64,000 nt of DNA from Gallionella sp. (GCA_030700315.1 JAUYJO010000135.1:1-64000); one strand, 5' to 3'. Counted from the first letter of the stretch, positions 8,778 through 20,818 are shown. Notes: generated from the sequence alone by a model not told the origin. Program-made: numbers and translations.

Positions 8778-9077
8778 TTAATGGCTATCTTGCGGCATAA
8801 CTACGCCGCAGTGATCGAACAGCGAATGCCATAAAGTGCGCGCCTCGTTTTCAGGATCGAGAATGATGCGATTGTTCAGGCTCTGGTTGTATTCGGCCCG
8901 TTTTTTCGGGTCAGAAAGCAACTCATATGCCGTCTTGATCGCATTGAATCTGATCTCCGAATTCGAATGCGAGCTTCTGTCTGGATGGTGGTGCATCGCA
9001 AGCGACCGGTACGCCTTTTTGATTTCATCGGTCGTCGCGGTCGGTGAAACACCAAGGATGTTGTATAGGTTTTCCAA
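8778..9077 (-). CDS. J-domain (DnaJ-like) protein
   Basis: MENLYNILGVSPTATTDEIKKAYRSLAMHHHPDRSSHS, HPD motif. Confidence 0.9.
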   Translation of the reverse strand: MENLYNILGVSPTATTDEIKKAYRSLAMHHHPDRSSHSNSEIRFNAIKTAYELLSDPKKRAEYNQSLNNRIILDPENEARTLWHSLFDHCGVVMPQDSH

Positions 9078-9183
9078 CGGGTGCCTCCTGTGAGGCGGAG
9101 ATTTTACACATTAGCCGGAACGGGGTATGGAAAATTGCAGCTATTTCCTGCCTCTGCATCAAGGGTGTAATAGCTTGAGAGAA

Positions 9184-9219
9184 GAGGCAAACGAATCGCT
9201 GCGCGAGTTTCACGTTAAC
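9184..9219. repeat. Partial copy C of the structured repeat (right end only)
   Basis: gaggcaaacgaatcgctgcgcgagtttcacgttaa. Confidence 0.8.
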
Positions 9220-10069
9220 AGCTTATTTTGACCGGCAAGCCGAGTTTGGCGATACGATCGGCAAAAGCTTGTATGCTTTCCTCGGACAATGCAGACAAAC
9301 GCGGTGCTTCCGCTTGCCGCGAGGGGCGCGCCAGACCGTAAAGCAGCACACCTTGCGGCTTGTGGCCATCGCGCAGTAATGCCGAAATAAATCCCAGGTA
9401 GTCTTCTTCGTCCTGCTTGCCAGGCGGCATACCATCCAGCGCGAACCAGCAAGTTTGCAGCCAGGTCGGGCACAGCGCGATTGCCGTCACCAGGTTGGCG
9501 CGCATCCTGTCCATGCCTGTGTTGGTGTCGTTGATGAGCCGCATCCCGGCTTCGCTGGCGCGATCCAGCTTGAACCATATTTCGCCGTTGAGCCGCGCCA
9601 TGGCGCGCAGGCCTTGCTGCACTTCGCTGCGATGGAGCAAGCTGCCGTTGGTGATCAGTATGGTTTTTAGCGTTTCAGGTAAAAGCATTTCACGGCGCAC
9701 GCGGCCAATGAGTTCGATGGCCTGGGCAAATTCGGCGGCGCTGGTCGGCTCGCCGTTGCCGGACAGCGCGATGTCGTTGATACGCCGCATGCTTTCCGGG
9801 ACGCGGTTTTGCATGAAATCGCCGTGCAGCAGTTCGCCGATAAAACCGCGCAGCTCTTTTTCAAGAACGGCTAGATCAACCGGCGGCGCGGCACCGCGCG
9901 CCAGATCGGGAACCTGGCAGTAGATGCAGCGCCAGTTACAGGCGTTGTTGGGATTGAGGTTGATGCCGATCGAGACGCCGCCGGCGCGGCGCGACACCAC
10001 GGGGTAGACGTAGCGCAAAGCCGCACTGTCGCGGTCGTGGTTGGCGACGTTAAGATTCACGCCTGTCAT
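9215..10069 (-). CDS. Radical SAM protein
   Basis: NACNWRCIYCQVP (CxxxCxxC) in 284 aa. Confidence 0.85.
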   Translation of the reverse strand: MTGVNLNVANHDRDSAALRYVYPVVSRRAGGVSIGINLNPNNACNWRCIYCQVPDLARGAAPPVDLAVLEKELRGFIGELLHGDFMQNRVPESMRRINDIALSGNGEPTSAAEFAQAIELIGRVRREMLLPETLKTILITNGSLLHRSEVQQGLRAMARLNGEIWFKLDRASEAGMRLINDTNTGMDRMRANLVTAIALCPTWLQTCWFALDGMPPGKQDEEDYLGFISALLRDGHKPQGVLLYGLARPSRQAEAPRLSALSEESIQAFADRIAKLGLPVKISC

Positions 10070-10147
10070 GATAACCCGCCGCTTACCCTCGGTTTTTGTG
10101 GGTTAGCGGAATGGCTGGTTGCTTCATCAGCGCGGCGGAAAGGCCGT

Positions 10148-11098
10148 TCAAGACTTGCCGAGCGGCAGATATTTTGCCGGATCAACAGGTTTGCCGAAAC
10201 GCCGCACTTCGAAATGCAGCTTGACCTGATCGGCATCGGTATTTCCCATCTCGGCGATTTTCTGTCCACGCGTGACAGTCTGCCCTTCCTTCACCAGCAC
10301 CTGGTCGTTGTGCGCATAGGCGCTGAGATAGGTCTTGTTGTGTTTGATGATGACCAGTTTGCCGTAGCCGCGCAGGCCGCTACCGCTATACACCACCTTG
10401 CCTGGCGCGCTGGCGGTGACCGGCTCGCCAAGCTTTCCGGCTATGTCGATGCCCTTGCGGTTGGCCGATTCGGAATACTCGCTGACCAATTTACCTTTGG
10501 CGGGCATGCTCCATTCCAACGCTTCGTCATCGCCACTGTCCGGTTTCGCTTCCGGCTTAACCTCTGGCTTAACCTCTGGCTTAACCTCTGAATTAACTTC
10601 CGGCTTTATTTGCGGTTTAACAGCAACCACCACTTCCGGTTTGGTCTGCTCCTGAACTTTTTCAATCTGCGCCACTGCCGCCTCGCTGTAGGCATACTTC
10701 GCGAGCCTGGGCTGCTCCCTCACTGGCGGCTCTATCGGCTTGCTGTCAACCACGGCGGCGGGGCGGACAACGGTCGTGACGCTACCCAGGAACAGGCGGA
10801 TTTTCTGCCCTATTTGAATCATATTGGGATCCTGGATACCGTTCAATTCTGCCAGCTCCCGGTAGTCCAGGCCGTAATTAAAGGCGATACTGAACAGCGT
10901 ATCGCCTTTTTGCACAGTATGCGCTTCAGGCCGCCAATCTTTTTCGCGCGGAATTTTCTTGGATGTTTCCTCAACGGCAACGACAGTCTGTGGTGGTGGT
11001 TCGCTGCGGTCAACGACCGGCGCACGTTGTCCGCTCGAAGCACAACCTGCCAACAGGGCAGCCACTATCAACAATATACTGGTATTACCTTGTTTCAT
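10148..11098 (-). CDS. nlpD: LysM/M23 murein hydrolase activator, NlpD-like
   Basis: Lipoprotein-like signal LLAGCASS, LysM HTVQKGDTLFSIAFNYGLDYRELAELN, C-terminal M23 domain. Confidence 0.85.
   Translation of the reverse strand: MKQGNTSILLIVAALLAGCASSGQRAPVVDRSEPPPQTVVAVEETSKKIPREKDWRPEAHTVQKGDTLFSIAFNYGLDYRELAELNGIQDPNMIQIGQKIRLFLGSVTTVVRPAAVVDSKPIEPPVREQPRLAKYAYSEAAVAQIEKVQEQTKPEVVVAVKPQIKPEVNSEVKPEVKPEVKPEAKPDSGDDEALEWSMPAKGKLVSEYSESANRKGIDIAGKLGEPVTASAPGKVVYSGSGLRGYGKLVIIKHNKTYLSAYAHNDQVLVKEGQTVTRGQKIAEMGNTDADQVKLHFEVRRFGKPVDPAKYLPLGKS
10549..10617. repeat. In-frame 12-bp tandem repeat encoding VKPE in the NlpD linker
   Basis: tctggcttaacc repeated; protein KPEVNSEVKPEVKPEVKPEAKP. Confidence 0.85.
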
Positions 11099-11766
11099 TC
11101 TTTCCCCATCAATAGCGGCACAAATTTCACCTGCTCCATTCTGGTTTCGCGGAATCCGCCGGCATCGCGCTCGACCAGATACAACTGCTGCTCCTGCATC
11201 CCGACGGGCAGTACCATTCTACCACCGACAGCGAGTTGCTCCCGTAGCGCTGCGGACAGTGCGGGTGCGGCGCAAGCCATGATGATGCCGTCAAACGGCG
11301 CCAGCTCTGGCAGGCCGACGGTTCCATCGGCATGGCGCACGCTGACGTTGCGCAGCTTCAGGTCGCGCAACTGCCGCCTGGCGCGTTCATACAGCGGCTG
11401 GATGCGCTCCACGGTATAGACTTCTTTCGCCACCTGCGCCAGCACCGCCGCCTGGTAGCCGCAGCCAGTGCCGATTTCCAGCACGCGACCCAGCGGTTTG
11501 CCGGCACGCAACACTTCAATCATGCGCGCCACGATGTAGGGCCGGGAAATGGTCTGGTTGAAATTGATGGGCAGCGATACGTCATCGTAAGCGCGGCTCG
11601 CCAAGGCTTCATCGACAAACAAGTGGCGCGGCACCTCAAGCATCGCTGCCAGCACCGTATCGTCCCTGATACCGACCCGGCTGTCATCGTCCTTGCGCAG
11701 CCGCTCGATCATGCGCGCACGGGTGCGCTGCGAGGTCATGCCGATACCGTTAAGCCGCGTATTCAT
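11095..11766 (-). CDS. pcm: Protein-L-isoaspartate O-methyltransferase
   Basis: [28 protein letters not shown]; overlaps nlpD and surE. Confidence 0.95.
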   Translation of the reverse strand: MNTRLNGIGMTSQRTRARMIERLRKDDDSRVGIRDDTVLAAMLEVPRHLFVDEALASRAYDDVSLPINFNQTISRPYIVARMIEVLRAGKPLGRVLEIGTGCGYQAAVLAQVAKEVYTVERIQPLYERARRQLRDLKLRNVSVRHADGTVGLPELAPFDGIIMACAAPALSAALREQLAVGGRMVLPVGMQEQQLYLVERDAGGFRETRMEQVKFVPLLMGKE

Positions 11767-12506
11767 TGCCCAAGCCAGCCTCGCACCGCATCAAGCTGGT
11801 TGTATTGGGTCAGATCGATCTGCAGAGGAGTGAGCGAGACGCACTGCCGCGCCAGCGCATGAAAATCTGTGCCCTCGCCGGCATCCTGCGCCTTGCCCGC
11901 CGCGCCGACCCAGTACACGGTTTCGCCGTGCGGGTTGCTGGCTTTCACCACCGGCTCTGCCTTGTGCCGCTTGCCGAGGCGCGTCACTTCGATGCCCTGT
12001 AACTGATCGTATGGCACATCCGGCACGTTCACGTTAAGCAGCCAGGGTTGGCTGTGTGTCTGTTTTGAAAAGCGTTGCACCAAATCGGCGACAACCCTGG
12101 CGGCAGTCTCGTAATGCGAAAATTCCTTGCTGGCCAGTGAAACCGCAATGGAAGGAATGCCCAACAGAAACCCTTCGGTAGCCGCCGCGACCGTGCCGGA
12201 ATAAATGGTATCGTCGCCCATGTTGGCGCCTGCATTGATGCCGGACACCACCATATCCGGCTGCTGATCCAGCATCCCGGTGACGGCGAGATGCACGCAA
12301 TCGGTCGGCGTGCCGTTGACGTAATAGAAACCATTGTTGGCGCGGCTCAGTTTGAGCGGACGATCCAAGGTCAGGGAATTGCTGGCACCGCTACGATCGC
12401 GTTCGGGCGCGACCACCACGACATCGGCGACTCGCGCGAGATGTTCGGCAAGACAGGCCAAGCCGGGTGCGAAATAACCGTCGTCATTACTGATCAGGAT
12501 GCGCAT
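11763..12506 (-). CDS. surE: 5'/3'-nucleotidase SurE
   Basis: [49 protein letters not shown]. Confidence 0.97.
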   Translation of the reverse strand: MRILISNDDGYFAPGLACLAEHLARVADVVVVAPERDRSGASNSLTLDRPLKLSRANNGFYYVNGTPTDCVHLAVTGMLDQQPDMVVSGINAGANMGDDTIYSGTVAAATEGFLLGIPSIAVSLASKEFSHYETAARVVADLVQRFSKQTHSQPWLLNVNVPDVPYDQLQGIEVTRLGKRHKAEPVVKASNPHGETVYWVGAAGKAQDAGEGTDFHALARQCVSLTPLQIDLTQYNQLDAVRGWLGQ

Positions 12507-12669
12507 CGGTTGAAATGAGTAGAATTTGGATTAATCGGGGGCATTGATTTAATGGGCCCGGGCAAAAATTAGCATCCCCGTCTTGAACGTGCCAGAAAAC
12601 CTGTGCCCTGAGCACGCAACAGCAATCTGGTGCATTTTACAGGCAGCCGAGAACCCTGAGCAAGGAAGA

Positions 12670-12706
12670 ATAAAAAAGCTGGAATCATGGATACATGATT
12701 CCAGCT
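12670..12706 (-). terminator. Rho-independent terminator of the 12734..15760 gene
   Basis: agctggaatcat-N6-atgattccagct followed on minus strand by TTTTTTATT. Confidence 0.8.
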
Positions 12707-12733
12707 ACACCCACCCCCCGCACTCACCCTCTA

Positions 12734-15700
12734 CTATGGGCAGGCAACCGTGTAATTCCAGGCCGTGCCACTGCCTCCCTTGCAGTTCGGAATCACCTGC
12801 ACGGTAATCTGGTTTGAACTGCCGCTATAAGTCAAGGCCTTGGTCGCATAGGCGCCGACACAGCCTGTGTCAAACAGCGTTGCGCCTTCATATCTCACCA
12901 ATATCTGGTCTTCCTGCCAATAGGTGTCATAACTAAAGTCGAAGGTTCCCGCCGACTTGCCAAGCTCGATCGTCCGCGTGTCCGGCGTGTCGCCCCCGGC
13001 ATTCTGGGTTGAGCTGCACTGCGCGAGAACCTCAAAGTTCATGCCATTGCTCTTCACGGCATTGACTTCGACAACCACATCACCCGTTGACGCATTCTGC
13101 GGAACCTTGGCGACAGCCGACGTATCGCTGCTCCAGGTTACATTGCTCGCCACCAGGCCGCTAAAATACACCGAGCGCGTATCGGCAGATGTACCAAACC
13201 CGGTTCCGGTTATCGTCACTGCGGTATCGACCGGCCCTTGGGTAGGCGATAGCGCGGTAATGGTCGGGCCGCTTTCAAGATTGATTTTGATATGCGTGGG
13301 CGTTGTATAAGGTGCCGTGTCGTCGCTGTTGAGCACAATCAAAAAGAAGCCGCTTCCCGGTGTCGCATCAAACGCATATTTATCGGTGAACTCGGCAATT
13401 TTTGTATATGTCTTGCTCTCGTATTTATATAAGTGTGCTTTGATGAAGCTGTTTTTCCCTTCAGCGAGTGTCAGGGTGTAATTTTTATTTTGCTTCAGGC
13501 TATTAAAATTAAACCCTATTTTTACGCCAGACAAAGGATACAGGTCGTCAGTGAATTCCGCTGTGGGTTTCGTATCACTGTAGGAAAAGCTGAATGCCGA
13601 TCCCGGAGCCGACCAACCAAAGCTGGTAGTTGCGGTCAAATACTGTTCGGCAAAGGTTTGCCACTCGCTGGACAGAACAACGTTGGCACTCGCCAGCGCG
13701 CCGGTCGATGAATAGGTTCCACTCTGGCCGTTAACTTTGGCCCATGTGCTTAAAATCAGGCCATTGCCGAATTTGCTCGTGAGATAGCGCAGGAATCCTG
13801 ATGCTCCGTATCCATGTTCTTGCGCGTCCACCTGCCCGCCGCGCTCAAGACCGTTGCGATAAAAGTCGGCATTCCCGGTAAACACAGGAGAAGCATAGGA
13901 TGGATTATTCAGCATTTCCGCTTCAAACCATGTGGAAGAAGCCTCCATTAACCAGGTAAAGGGAGAACCAAATACCGACTCTCTTACTGCCCAATGGGGA
14001 TCATAGACGTATTGGATGGTATGAAAAAATTCATGTCCGATGGTAGCCTTCATTTCATCCATGTCAGCCTGGCTGCTGCTATTGCAATATTGCTGGTTAA
14101 TGGATAGAGAAAGGGATTTTGTTCCGGAAATCCATCTGCCGATTCTTCCATAACCTGCCTCGCCATATTTCCCCGGATCAAGTTTAATGACGTTGATCGA
14201 CATCGGCCAAGCCAGTCCCGAAGGAGAGAATCCGATATTGGTGATCAGTTTTGTATAGGCATCTTCGGCAATATCAAGATAATCGCGAATAACCAGTGAA
14301 TTGCAGGGTTTCACCGGATAAGTGATGGAAAAATGGCTGCTTTGCAGAAGATCGTAGCCAGTGATAAACCAAACCGTAAACCTTCTCTTTGCCTTGCCGG
14401 TCGATCCATCGGCGGCCAAGGAGGAATATTTATCCTGCGAGGCATCCGTGCTCTGGCTGCCGAAGGCGCTTGGCGGGATAGTCACTGAAAGTATATTGCC
14501 GGCCACCGTTGCCTCGTGAAGCACGCCACGAAAGAACGGCACGGCACTCGATGCAGTATAGGTATCAGTCGCCACGACCGCGAATACTTTTCCGCTTATC
14601 GCGCCCGTGGCTGTCATCTTGACCTCAATTGGCTGATAGATATCACCCTCTATTTCTACCGCCTTGATATCCGACACCACTGTGGCATCCGGAAAATCAT
14701 TGGTCGCGCTGCCCGGCGATATGGTCACTGCAGTTGCAGCAGTAACCGCATTGGCCGGAAAGGTAATGGTCATGTCTCCGTCTGTAACGGTGCCTCCACT
14801 TGTTCCAATTGTGGCTGTCGTCCCTCCAACAGGTGCTGGATACGAAGAGCCGTTGACGCACATCACCAGCCCTTCCGCTGCCCAGCCCTGCTGTATCATT
14901 TGCTGGTAAACAACTGAATCCGTGATAAAGCGGTGGTTGGAGTCGTTGTACATCCAGCGATTGTTGTAAACCCGGTATACCTGCGTCGTCCCCGAAGGAC
15001 ATGAGCCATATTGCACCGGCTGGGAATAAAGCGCGATACCTTCATAGAACCAGCCCGGGTCTTGCTTGACGAGAGCGCATTCCCCCGCATCCGCTGTATA
15101 AAAATGCGAATTCGGCCCAACGCCCGGCGTGCCGTAAAAACGGCATACCGCATTCGCGGTAGACGATGCCTCACTTTGAGTTTGCCAGGCGTTAACTTCA
15201 TAACCTGTTCGTGACCAGCCTGGCCCTGCGGCACCATTATCAATACCCGCCGCTTCCTGGCTGTCGCCGGTCATGAAGTAATGGTTGAGATTGGTATTGT
15301 AAAACTCGATAACCGACGTCCCGCTAGTGGCCGGTGGTGTTGTAGCGCCCGTCAGCATCAAGGTATAAGCGCCAGTCTTGAGTGCTATTGCGGATGAGGC
15401 CGCGATGGTATACAACCCGGAGGCTGGAAGGGTCAAATAGCCTGAAGCAGGTATTCGCGCATTGGTCCCGCCTCCGCTATCGTCGTCATAAAGATACGTC
15501 GTAGCGTCGGGATAGATCAGCATCAGATCGACATCAAAAGCCGAAGACGAATTCAGGATATAGAGCTGCTGCCCACTGACTCCCGTGAACTGATAAGCAT
15601 CATAGTAATATCCGCTGGTAGTGGCGCAATCGTCTGTGCTCAGTGAGCCATTTTTCGTCTCCCCCACACTGATTGACTGCTCGGTACAGGCGGCTAAGGC

Positions 15701-15760
15701 AGTAGTTGAAGCTGCCAAGGTAGACAAAAGCAATGCAACGACAAGAAATAAGCGTTTCAT
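12734..15760 (-). CDS. Large secreted protein: PPC-like region, DUF5648-like repeat, HEXXH metallopeptidase-like region, IPT/TIG domain
   Basis: Signal peptide; VIEFYNTNLNHYFMTGDSQEAAGID; HEFFHTIQY; GPTITALSPTQGPVDTAVTITGTGFG. Confidence 0.75.
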   Translation of the reverse strand: MKRLFLVVALLLSTLAASTTALAACTEQSISVGETKNGSLSTDDCATTSGYYYDAYQFTGVSGQQLYILNSSSAFDVDLMLIYPDATTYLYDDDSGGGTNARIPASGYLTLPASGLYTIAASSAIALKTGAYTLMLTGATTPPATSGTSVIEFYNTNLNHYFMTGDSQEAAGIDNGAAGPGWSRTGYEVNAWQTQSEASSTANAVCRFYGTPGVGPNSHFYTADAGECALVKQDPGWFYEGIALYSQPVQYGSCPSGTTQVYRVYNNRWMYNDSNHRFITDSVVYQQMIQQGWAAEGLVMCVNGSSYPAPVGGTTATIGTSGGTVTDGDMTITFPANAVTAATAVTISPGSATNDFPDATVVSDIKAVEIEGDIYQPIEVKMTATGAISGKVFAVVATDTYTASSAVPFFRGVLHEATVAGNILSVTIPPSAFGSQSTDASQDKYSSLAADGSTGKAKRRFTVWFITGYDLLQSSHFSITYPVKPCNSLVIRDYLDIAEDAYTKLITNIGFSPSGLAWPMSINVIKLDPGKYGEAGYGRIGRWISGTKSLSLSINQQYCNSSSQADMDEMKATIGHEFFHTIQYVYDPHWAVRESVFGSPFTWLMEASSTWFEAEMLNNPSYASPVFTGNADFYRNGLERGGQVDAQEHGYGASGFLRYLTSKFGNGLILSTWAKVNGQSGTYSSTGALASANVVLSSEWQTFAEQYLTATTSFGWSAPGSAFSFSYSDTKPTAEFTDDLYPLSGVKIGFNFNSLKQNKNYTLTLAEGKNSFIKAHLYKYESKTYTKIAEFTDKYAFDATPGSGFFLIVLNSDDTAPYTTPTHIKINLESGPTITALSPTQGPVDTAVTITGTGFGTSADTRSVYFSGLVASNVTWSSDTSAVAKVPQNASTGDVVVEVNAVKSNGMNFEVLAQCSSTQNAGGDTPDTRTIELGKSAGTFDFSYDTYWQEDQILVRYEGATLFDTGCVGAYATKALTYSGSSNQITVQVIPNCKGGSGTAWNYTVACP

Positions 15761-16008
15761 GATTATCGACTCCCCAAATAGAATTAAAAAGCTATTTCGT
15801 TTATACCAGAAAATCTGGAAAACTATAGTTTGCTTATGCCGAATATTCAGCGCAATTTCAATCAGGGTCGCCAGGCGGCTTGGGGCGGGAAAATTTCAGC
15901 TAAAGCGACAGTTTGTATCTACTTCTCATTATCTGGTCCAACTACTGGACATTTAAGCGTAACGTAACACTCAACTTCGAGCTGGCTTCTAGAACTACTT
16001 GATTTGAC

Positions 16009-16085
<77 letters not shown>

Positions 16086-16127
16086 AGGATGCAGATTATA
16101 GCAGAGGGCGGATCATGAAGCGTGTTT

Positions 16128-16493
16128 TTACGCGCTCAATATTGAAATAATCTCATTAATCTCATGGCGCAACGCGGCGGTATTCATGTCTGCCGCAGGC
16201 ACGGCAACCTGGGTTTCAGCCTCGCCGGAATGATCCAGGCGATTGCGCGCGCCGCTGATGGTGAAACCCTGCTCGTACAGCAGCTCGCGGATACGCCGGA
16301 TCAGCAGCACTTCATGGTGCTGGTAGTAGCGGCGGTTACCGCTGCGCTTGACCGGTTTAAGCTGGGTAAATTCCTGCTCCCAGTAGCGCAGCACATGCGC
16401 CTTGACCCCGCACAATTCGCTGACTTCACCGATGGTGAAATAGCGCTTGGCGGGAATTGGCGGGAGCTCGGAATTAGGCTTGTGGTTTTCCAT
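16128..16493 (-). CDS. MerR-family transcriptional regulator
   Basis: [27 protein letters not shown]; adjacent to ihfA. Confidence 0.9.
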   Translation of the reverse strand: MENHKPNSELPPIPAKRYFTIGEVSELCGVKAHVLRYWEQEFTQLKPVKRSGNRRYYQHHEVLLIRRIRELLYEQGFTISGARNRLDHSGEAETQVAVPAADMNTAALRHEINEIISILSA

Positions 16494-16785
16494 GATAGGA
16501 CTTTTCCACCATGGTTTTCAGTTTTTGGCTGGGATGAAACGTCACCACGCGCCGCGCCGTGATCGGGATTTCCTCGCCGGTCTTGGGATTACGCCCGGGA
16601 CGCTGCGGCTTGTCGCGCAATTGGAAGTTGCCAAAGCCGGATAGCTTGACGCTTTCGCCCATTTCCAATTGCACACGGATTTCTTCGAAAAACGCCTCTA
16701 CCATATCCTTGGCTTCGCGTTTGTTGAGGCCGACTTTCTCGAACAGCAGATCAGATAACTCGGCTTTGGTTAATGTTGTTGTCAT
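16474..16785 (-). CDS. ihfA: Integration host factor alpha
   Basis: [33 protein letters not shown]...[27 protein letters not shown]. Confidence 0.97.
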   Translation of the reverse strand: MTTTLTKAELSDLLFEKVGLNKREAKDMVEAFFEEIRVQLEMGESVKLSGFGNFQLRDKPQRPGRNPKTGEEIPITARRVVTFHPSQKLKTMVEKSYHGKPQA

Positions 16786-16794
16786 TTCTCTCCC

Positions 16795-19170
16795 TTACAT
16801 GCGCAACTGCGCACCGTGCTGCTGCATTACATCCACCAACAGCGCGATGCTCGTTTCAATTTCGGAATCTGTTAACGTTTTTTGAGTATCTTGCAATAAC
16901 ACACGGAATGCAAGGCTTTTTTTACCCTGCTCCACACCCTTGCCGCGATACACGTCGAACAGCGCAATTTCTTGCACATAAGGCGCGGCAGCCTGCTGCA
17001 TGGCATCCAGCAAGGCTTGCACGGGAGTCGCCTCGTCCACCAATACCGCCAGATCGCGCCGCACCGGCAAAGACTTGGCGATTTCACTCATCTGCGGCAC
17101 TGTTGCACGGGTCAACACATCGAGTTCGACTTCAAACCACACGGCGGGCTGCGCCATATCATATTGCTGCTGCCATTGCGGGTGCAGCTCGCCGACCCAG
17201 CCAACCACCTGCTCACCGCAATAAATCTGCGCGGAACGCCCCGGGTGCAAAGCCGGGTGGATTGCCGCAACAAAACGCAGCACTTGCGGTGCAAACAGGG
17301 CTTCGACATCCGCTTTCGCGTCGAAAAAATCGACCGGGTTGGCAGCCGCACCCCATTGTTCCGGTAAAGCTGCTCCGTATGCCAAACCGGATAACCGCTG
17401 ACTCTGCACATACCCGTCATACGCCCTGGCAAAACACGCGCCGACCTCGAACAGGCGCACCCGCACTTGCCTGCGGTTCAGATTGAAGCGCAACGCGCCC
17501 ACCAGCCCGCCGACCAGACTGCTGCGCATTACCGCCAGGTTGCTGGCAATCGGGTTTTGCAGCGCAACCGGATTAGCGTTGCCGCACAATTCGCGCTCGA
17601 CCTGTTCATCTACAAACGCGTAGCTGACGATCTCCTGGTAATCGCGCGCAACAAGCATCTGCTGGATGCGCGCCAACGGGCGCTGCAACTCGCTGTACGG
17701 CAGCATGGTCAGCGCGGCCTGTGGTGCCAGCGCGGGTATGTTGTCGTAACCATACAGGCGCGCCAGCTCCTCGATCAGATCCGCCTCAATGGACAGGTCG
17801 AAGCGGAAGCTCGGCGGCATGACGCTGAAGTTGTCGCCATCAACCAAGAACTTGAATTGAAGCCGTTGCAACAGCGCGGCAATTTGGGTGTTATCCAGCG
17901 CAATACCGAGTACCCGCGCGACGCGCGAGCGGCGCAAGGTAATCGCCACGCGCTTCGGAAGTTCGCCGCGCACTTCGGTAATTGCTCCGGCGCTGCCGCC
18001 ACAAATCTCCAGCAGCAGTTGCGTGGCACGTTCCAATGCCTGGCGCGTCGCCGCAAAATCCACACCGCGCTCAAAACGGAACGAAGAATCGGTCGCCAGG
18101 CCAAATCGGCGCGCCTTGCCGGCAATCGCATCGGGATGAAAGAAGGCGCTTTCCAGGAACACATCCCGTGTGACAGCTTCCACGCCGCTGCCCTGTCCGC
18201 CCATGATACCCGCCAATGCCAGCGCCCGCGCATCGTCGGCGATGACCAGCACCTCTTCGTCCAGCTTCACTGCCTGTTCATTGAGCAAAGTCAGCTCTTC
18301 GCCGTTGCGCCCCCGGCGCACCGTAATGCCGCCAGATAGCTTTGCCAGATCGAAAGCATGCAGCGGCTGGCCCATTTCCAGCATCACATAATTGGTGATA
18401 TCCACCACCGCGCTGATGCCGCGCAAACCGCTGCGCTCCAGGCGGCGCAACATCCAAGTGGGCGTAGGCACTGCGGCATTCACGCCGCGCACCAGGCGAC
18501 CACAATACAGGGGGCAAGCCTGAACATCTGTCACATTCACCGGCAATTGTTCGGAAAGCGTGATCGGCTGCTCCGGTATATCCAACGGCCGGAGCGCACT
18601 ACTGGTCAGCGCCGCGACTTCGCGCGCGATGCCAAGCATGCCGGAACAATCGCTGCGGTTCGGCGTGAGTTTCAGCGTGAATAATTTATCGTCCAGCTCC
18701 AGATAATCGCGCAACGCCTTGCCCACCGGCGCATCCTCGTGCAACAGCCATAATCCCTGGCTTTCTTCGGCCAACCCCAGCTCCTTTGCGGAACACAACA
18801 TGCCGAACGACTCGACGTTGCGTACCTTGGCCTGTTTGATGGCAAAGCCTTTTTCATTGTCACCACTTGGGGGCAGCAGCGCACCGATGCGCGCGCATGG
18901 CACTTTCGCACCAACCGCGACGTTGGCCGCGCCGCATACAATGGTCAGCGGCTGCGCTTCGCCGACGTTTACCTGACAGACGTTGAGGCGATCCGCGTTG
19001 GGGTGTTTGACGACTTCCAGCACTTCAGCAATAACCACGCTGTTGAACGCGGGCGCAACGGCTTCCAGACCCTCGACTTCCAGCCCGGCCATGGTCAGCA
19101 GATGCGCCAGCTCATCGCTGGAAAGCGCCGGGTTCACCCAGGCTCTTAGCCAATTTTCAGAGAATTTCAT
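16795..19170 (-). CDS. pheT: Phenylalanyl-tRNA synthetase beta
   Basis: 791 aa; MKFSENWLRAWVNPALSSDELAHLLTMAGLEVE. Confidence 0.97.
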   Translation of the reverse strand: MKFSENWLRAWVNPALSSDELAHLLTMAGLEVEGLEAVAPAFNSVVIAEVLEVVKHPNADRLNVCQVNVGEAQPLTIVCGAANVAVGAKVPCARIGALLPPSGDNEKGFAIKQAKVRNVESFGMLCSAKELGLAEESQGLWLLHEDAPVGKALRDYLELDDKLFTLKLTPNRSDCSGMLGIAREVAALTSSALRPLDIPEQPITLSEQLPVNVTDVQACPLYCGRLVRGVNAAVPTPTWMLRRLERSGLRGISAVVDITNYVMLEMGQPLHAFDLAKLSGGITVRRGRNGEELTLLNEQAVKLDEEVLVIADDARALALAGIMGGQGSGVEAVTRDVFLESAFFHPDAIAGKARRFGLATDSSFRFERGVDFAATRQALERATQLLLEICGGSAGAITEVRGELPKRVAITLRRSRVARVLGIALDNTQIAALLQRLQFKFLVDGDNFSVMPPSFRFDLSIEADLIEELARLYGYDNIPALAPQAALTMLPYSELQRPLARIQQMLVARDYQEIVSYAFVDEQVERELCGNANPVALQNPIASNLAVMRSSLVGGLVGALRFNLNRRQVRVRLFEVGACFARAYDGYVQSQRLSGLAYGAALPEQWGAAANPVDFFDAKADVEALFAPQVLRFVAAIHPALHPGRSAQIYCGEQVVGWVGELHPQWQQQYDMAQPAVWFEVELDVLTRATVPQMSEIAKSLPVRRDLAVLVDEATPVQALLDAMQQAAAPYVQEIALFDVYRGKGVEQGKKSLAFRVLLQDTQKTLTDSEIETSIALLVDVMQQHGAQLRM

Positions 19171-19292
19171 GTCAATCTAAGCCGGATAAGCCGGAGCCAA
19201 AATTGTAGGTCGGGCTTCGCCCGACATGTTGGTCATAGCCCACCCTACGGCTTCGCTATATGTATATTGCATGTTCATATCGCCGTTTTAAC

Positions 19293-20279
<987 letters not shown>

Positions 20280-20382
20280 TTACTCCCCTCCCCTAACAGC
20301 GGAAAGGTCGCTGCGAAGCAGCGGGTTACCTCCCGGCGTACTCCTTGCGGGTGCAAGGGGAGGCTGGGAGGGGTTTAGAAAC

Positions 20383-20410
20383 AAAAAAGGAGGCGAAAAG
20401 CCTCCTTTTT
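20383..20410 (-). terminator. Terminator hairpin after rplT
   Basis: aaaaaaggaggcgaaaagcctccttttt. Confidence 0.85.
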
Positions 20411-20448
20411 CAGTTGCACAGTTTAATCAATAAACCGCGAGACTTGGC

Positions 20449-20808
20449 TTAAACGCCGAGGCCGGCTTTGGCTTGCACCACGAATTGTGCAAACGCTGCC
20501 TTGTCGAACACCGCGATGTCCGACAATACCTTGCGATCAACCTGAATATTCGCTTTCTTCAGGCCATTCATGAACACGCTGTATGTTATGCCCTGCTCGC
20601 GCGCCGCCGCATTGATACGCGCGATCCACAAGGTGCGGAACTGGCGTTTCTTCTGGCGACGATCACGGTAGGAATATTGTCCCGCCTTCATCACCGCTTG
20701 CTTGGCGATGCGGTAGACATTCTTGCGGCGACCGCGATAACCCTTGGCTAACGCCAATACTTTTTTATGGCTGGCGCGTGCTATTACTCCACGTTTTACT
20801 CTTGGCAT
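20449..20808 (-). CDS. rplT: Ribosomal protein L20
   Basis: [35 protein letters not shown]. Confidence 0.98.
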   Translation of the reverse strand: MPRVKRGVIARASHKKVLALAKGYRGRRKNVYRIAKQAVMKAGQYSYRDRRQKKRQFRTLWIARINAAAREQGITYSVFMNGLKKANIQVDRKVLSDIAVFDKAAFAQFVVQAKAGLGV

Positions 20809-20818
20809 GGTCTGCTCC

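Noticed and set aside
10549-10617. Possible CRISPR-like repeats
   Set aside because: 12-bp in-frame tandem units without spacers; no cas genes in the window
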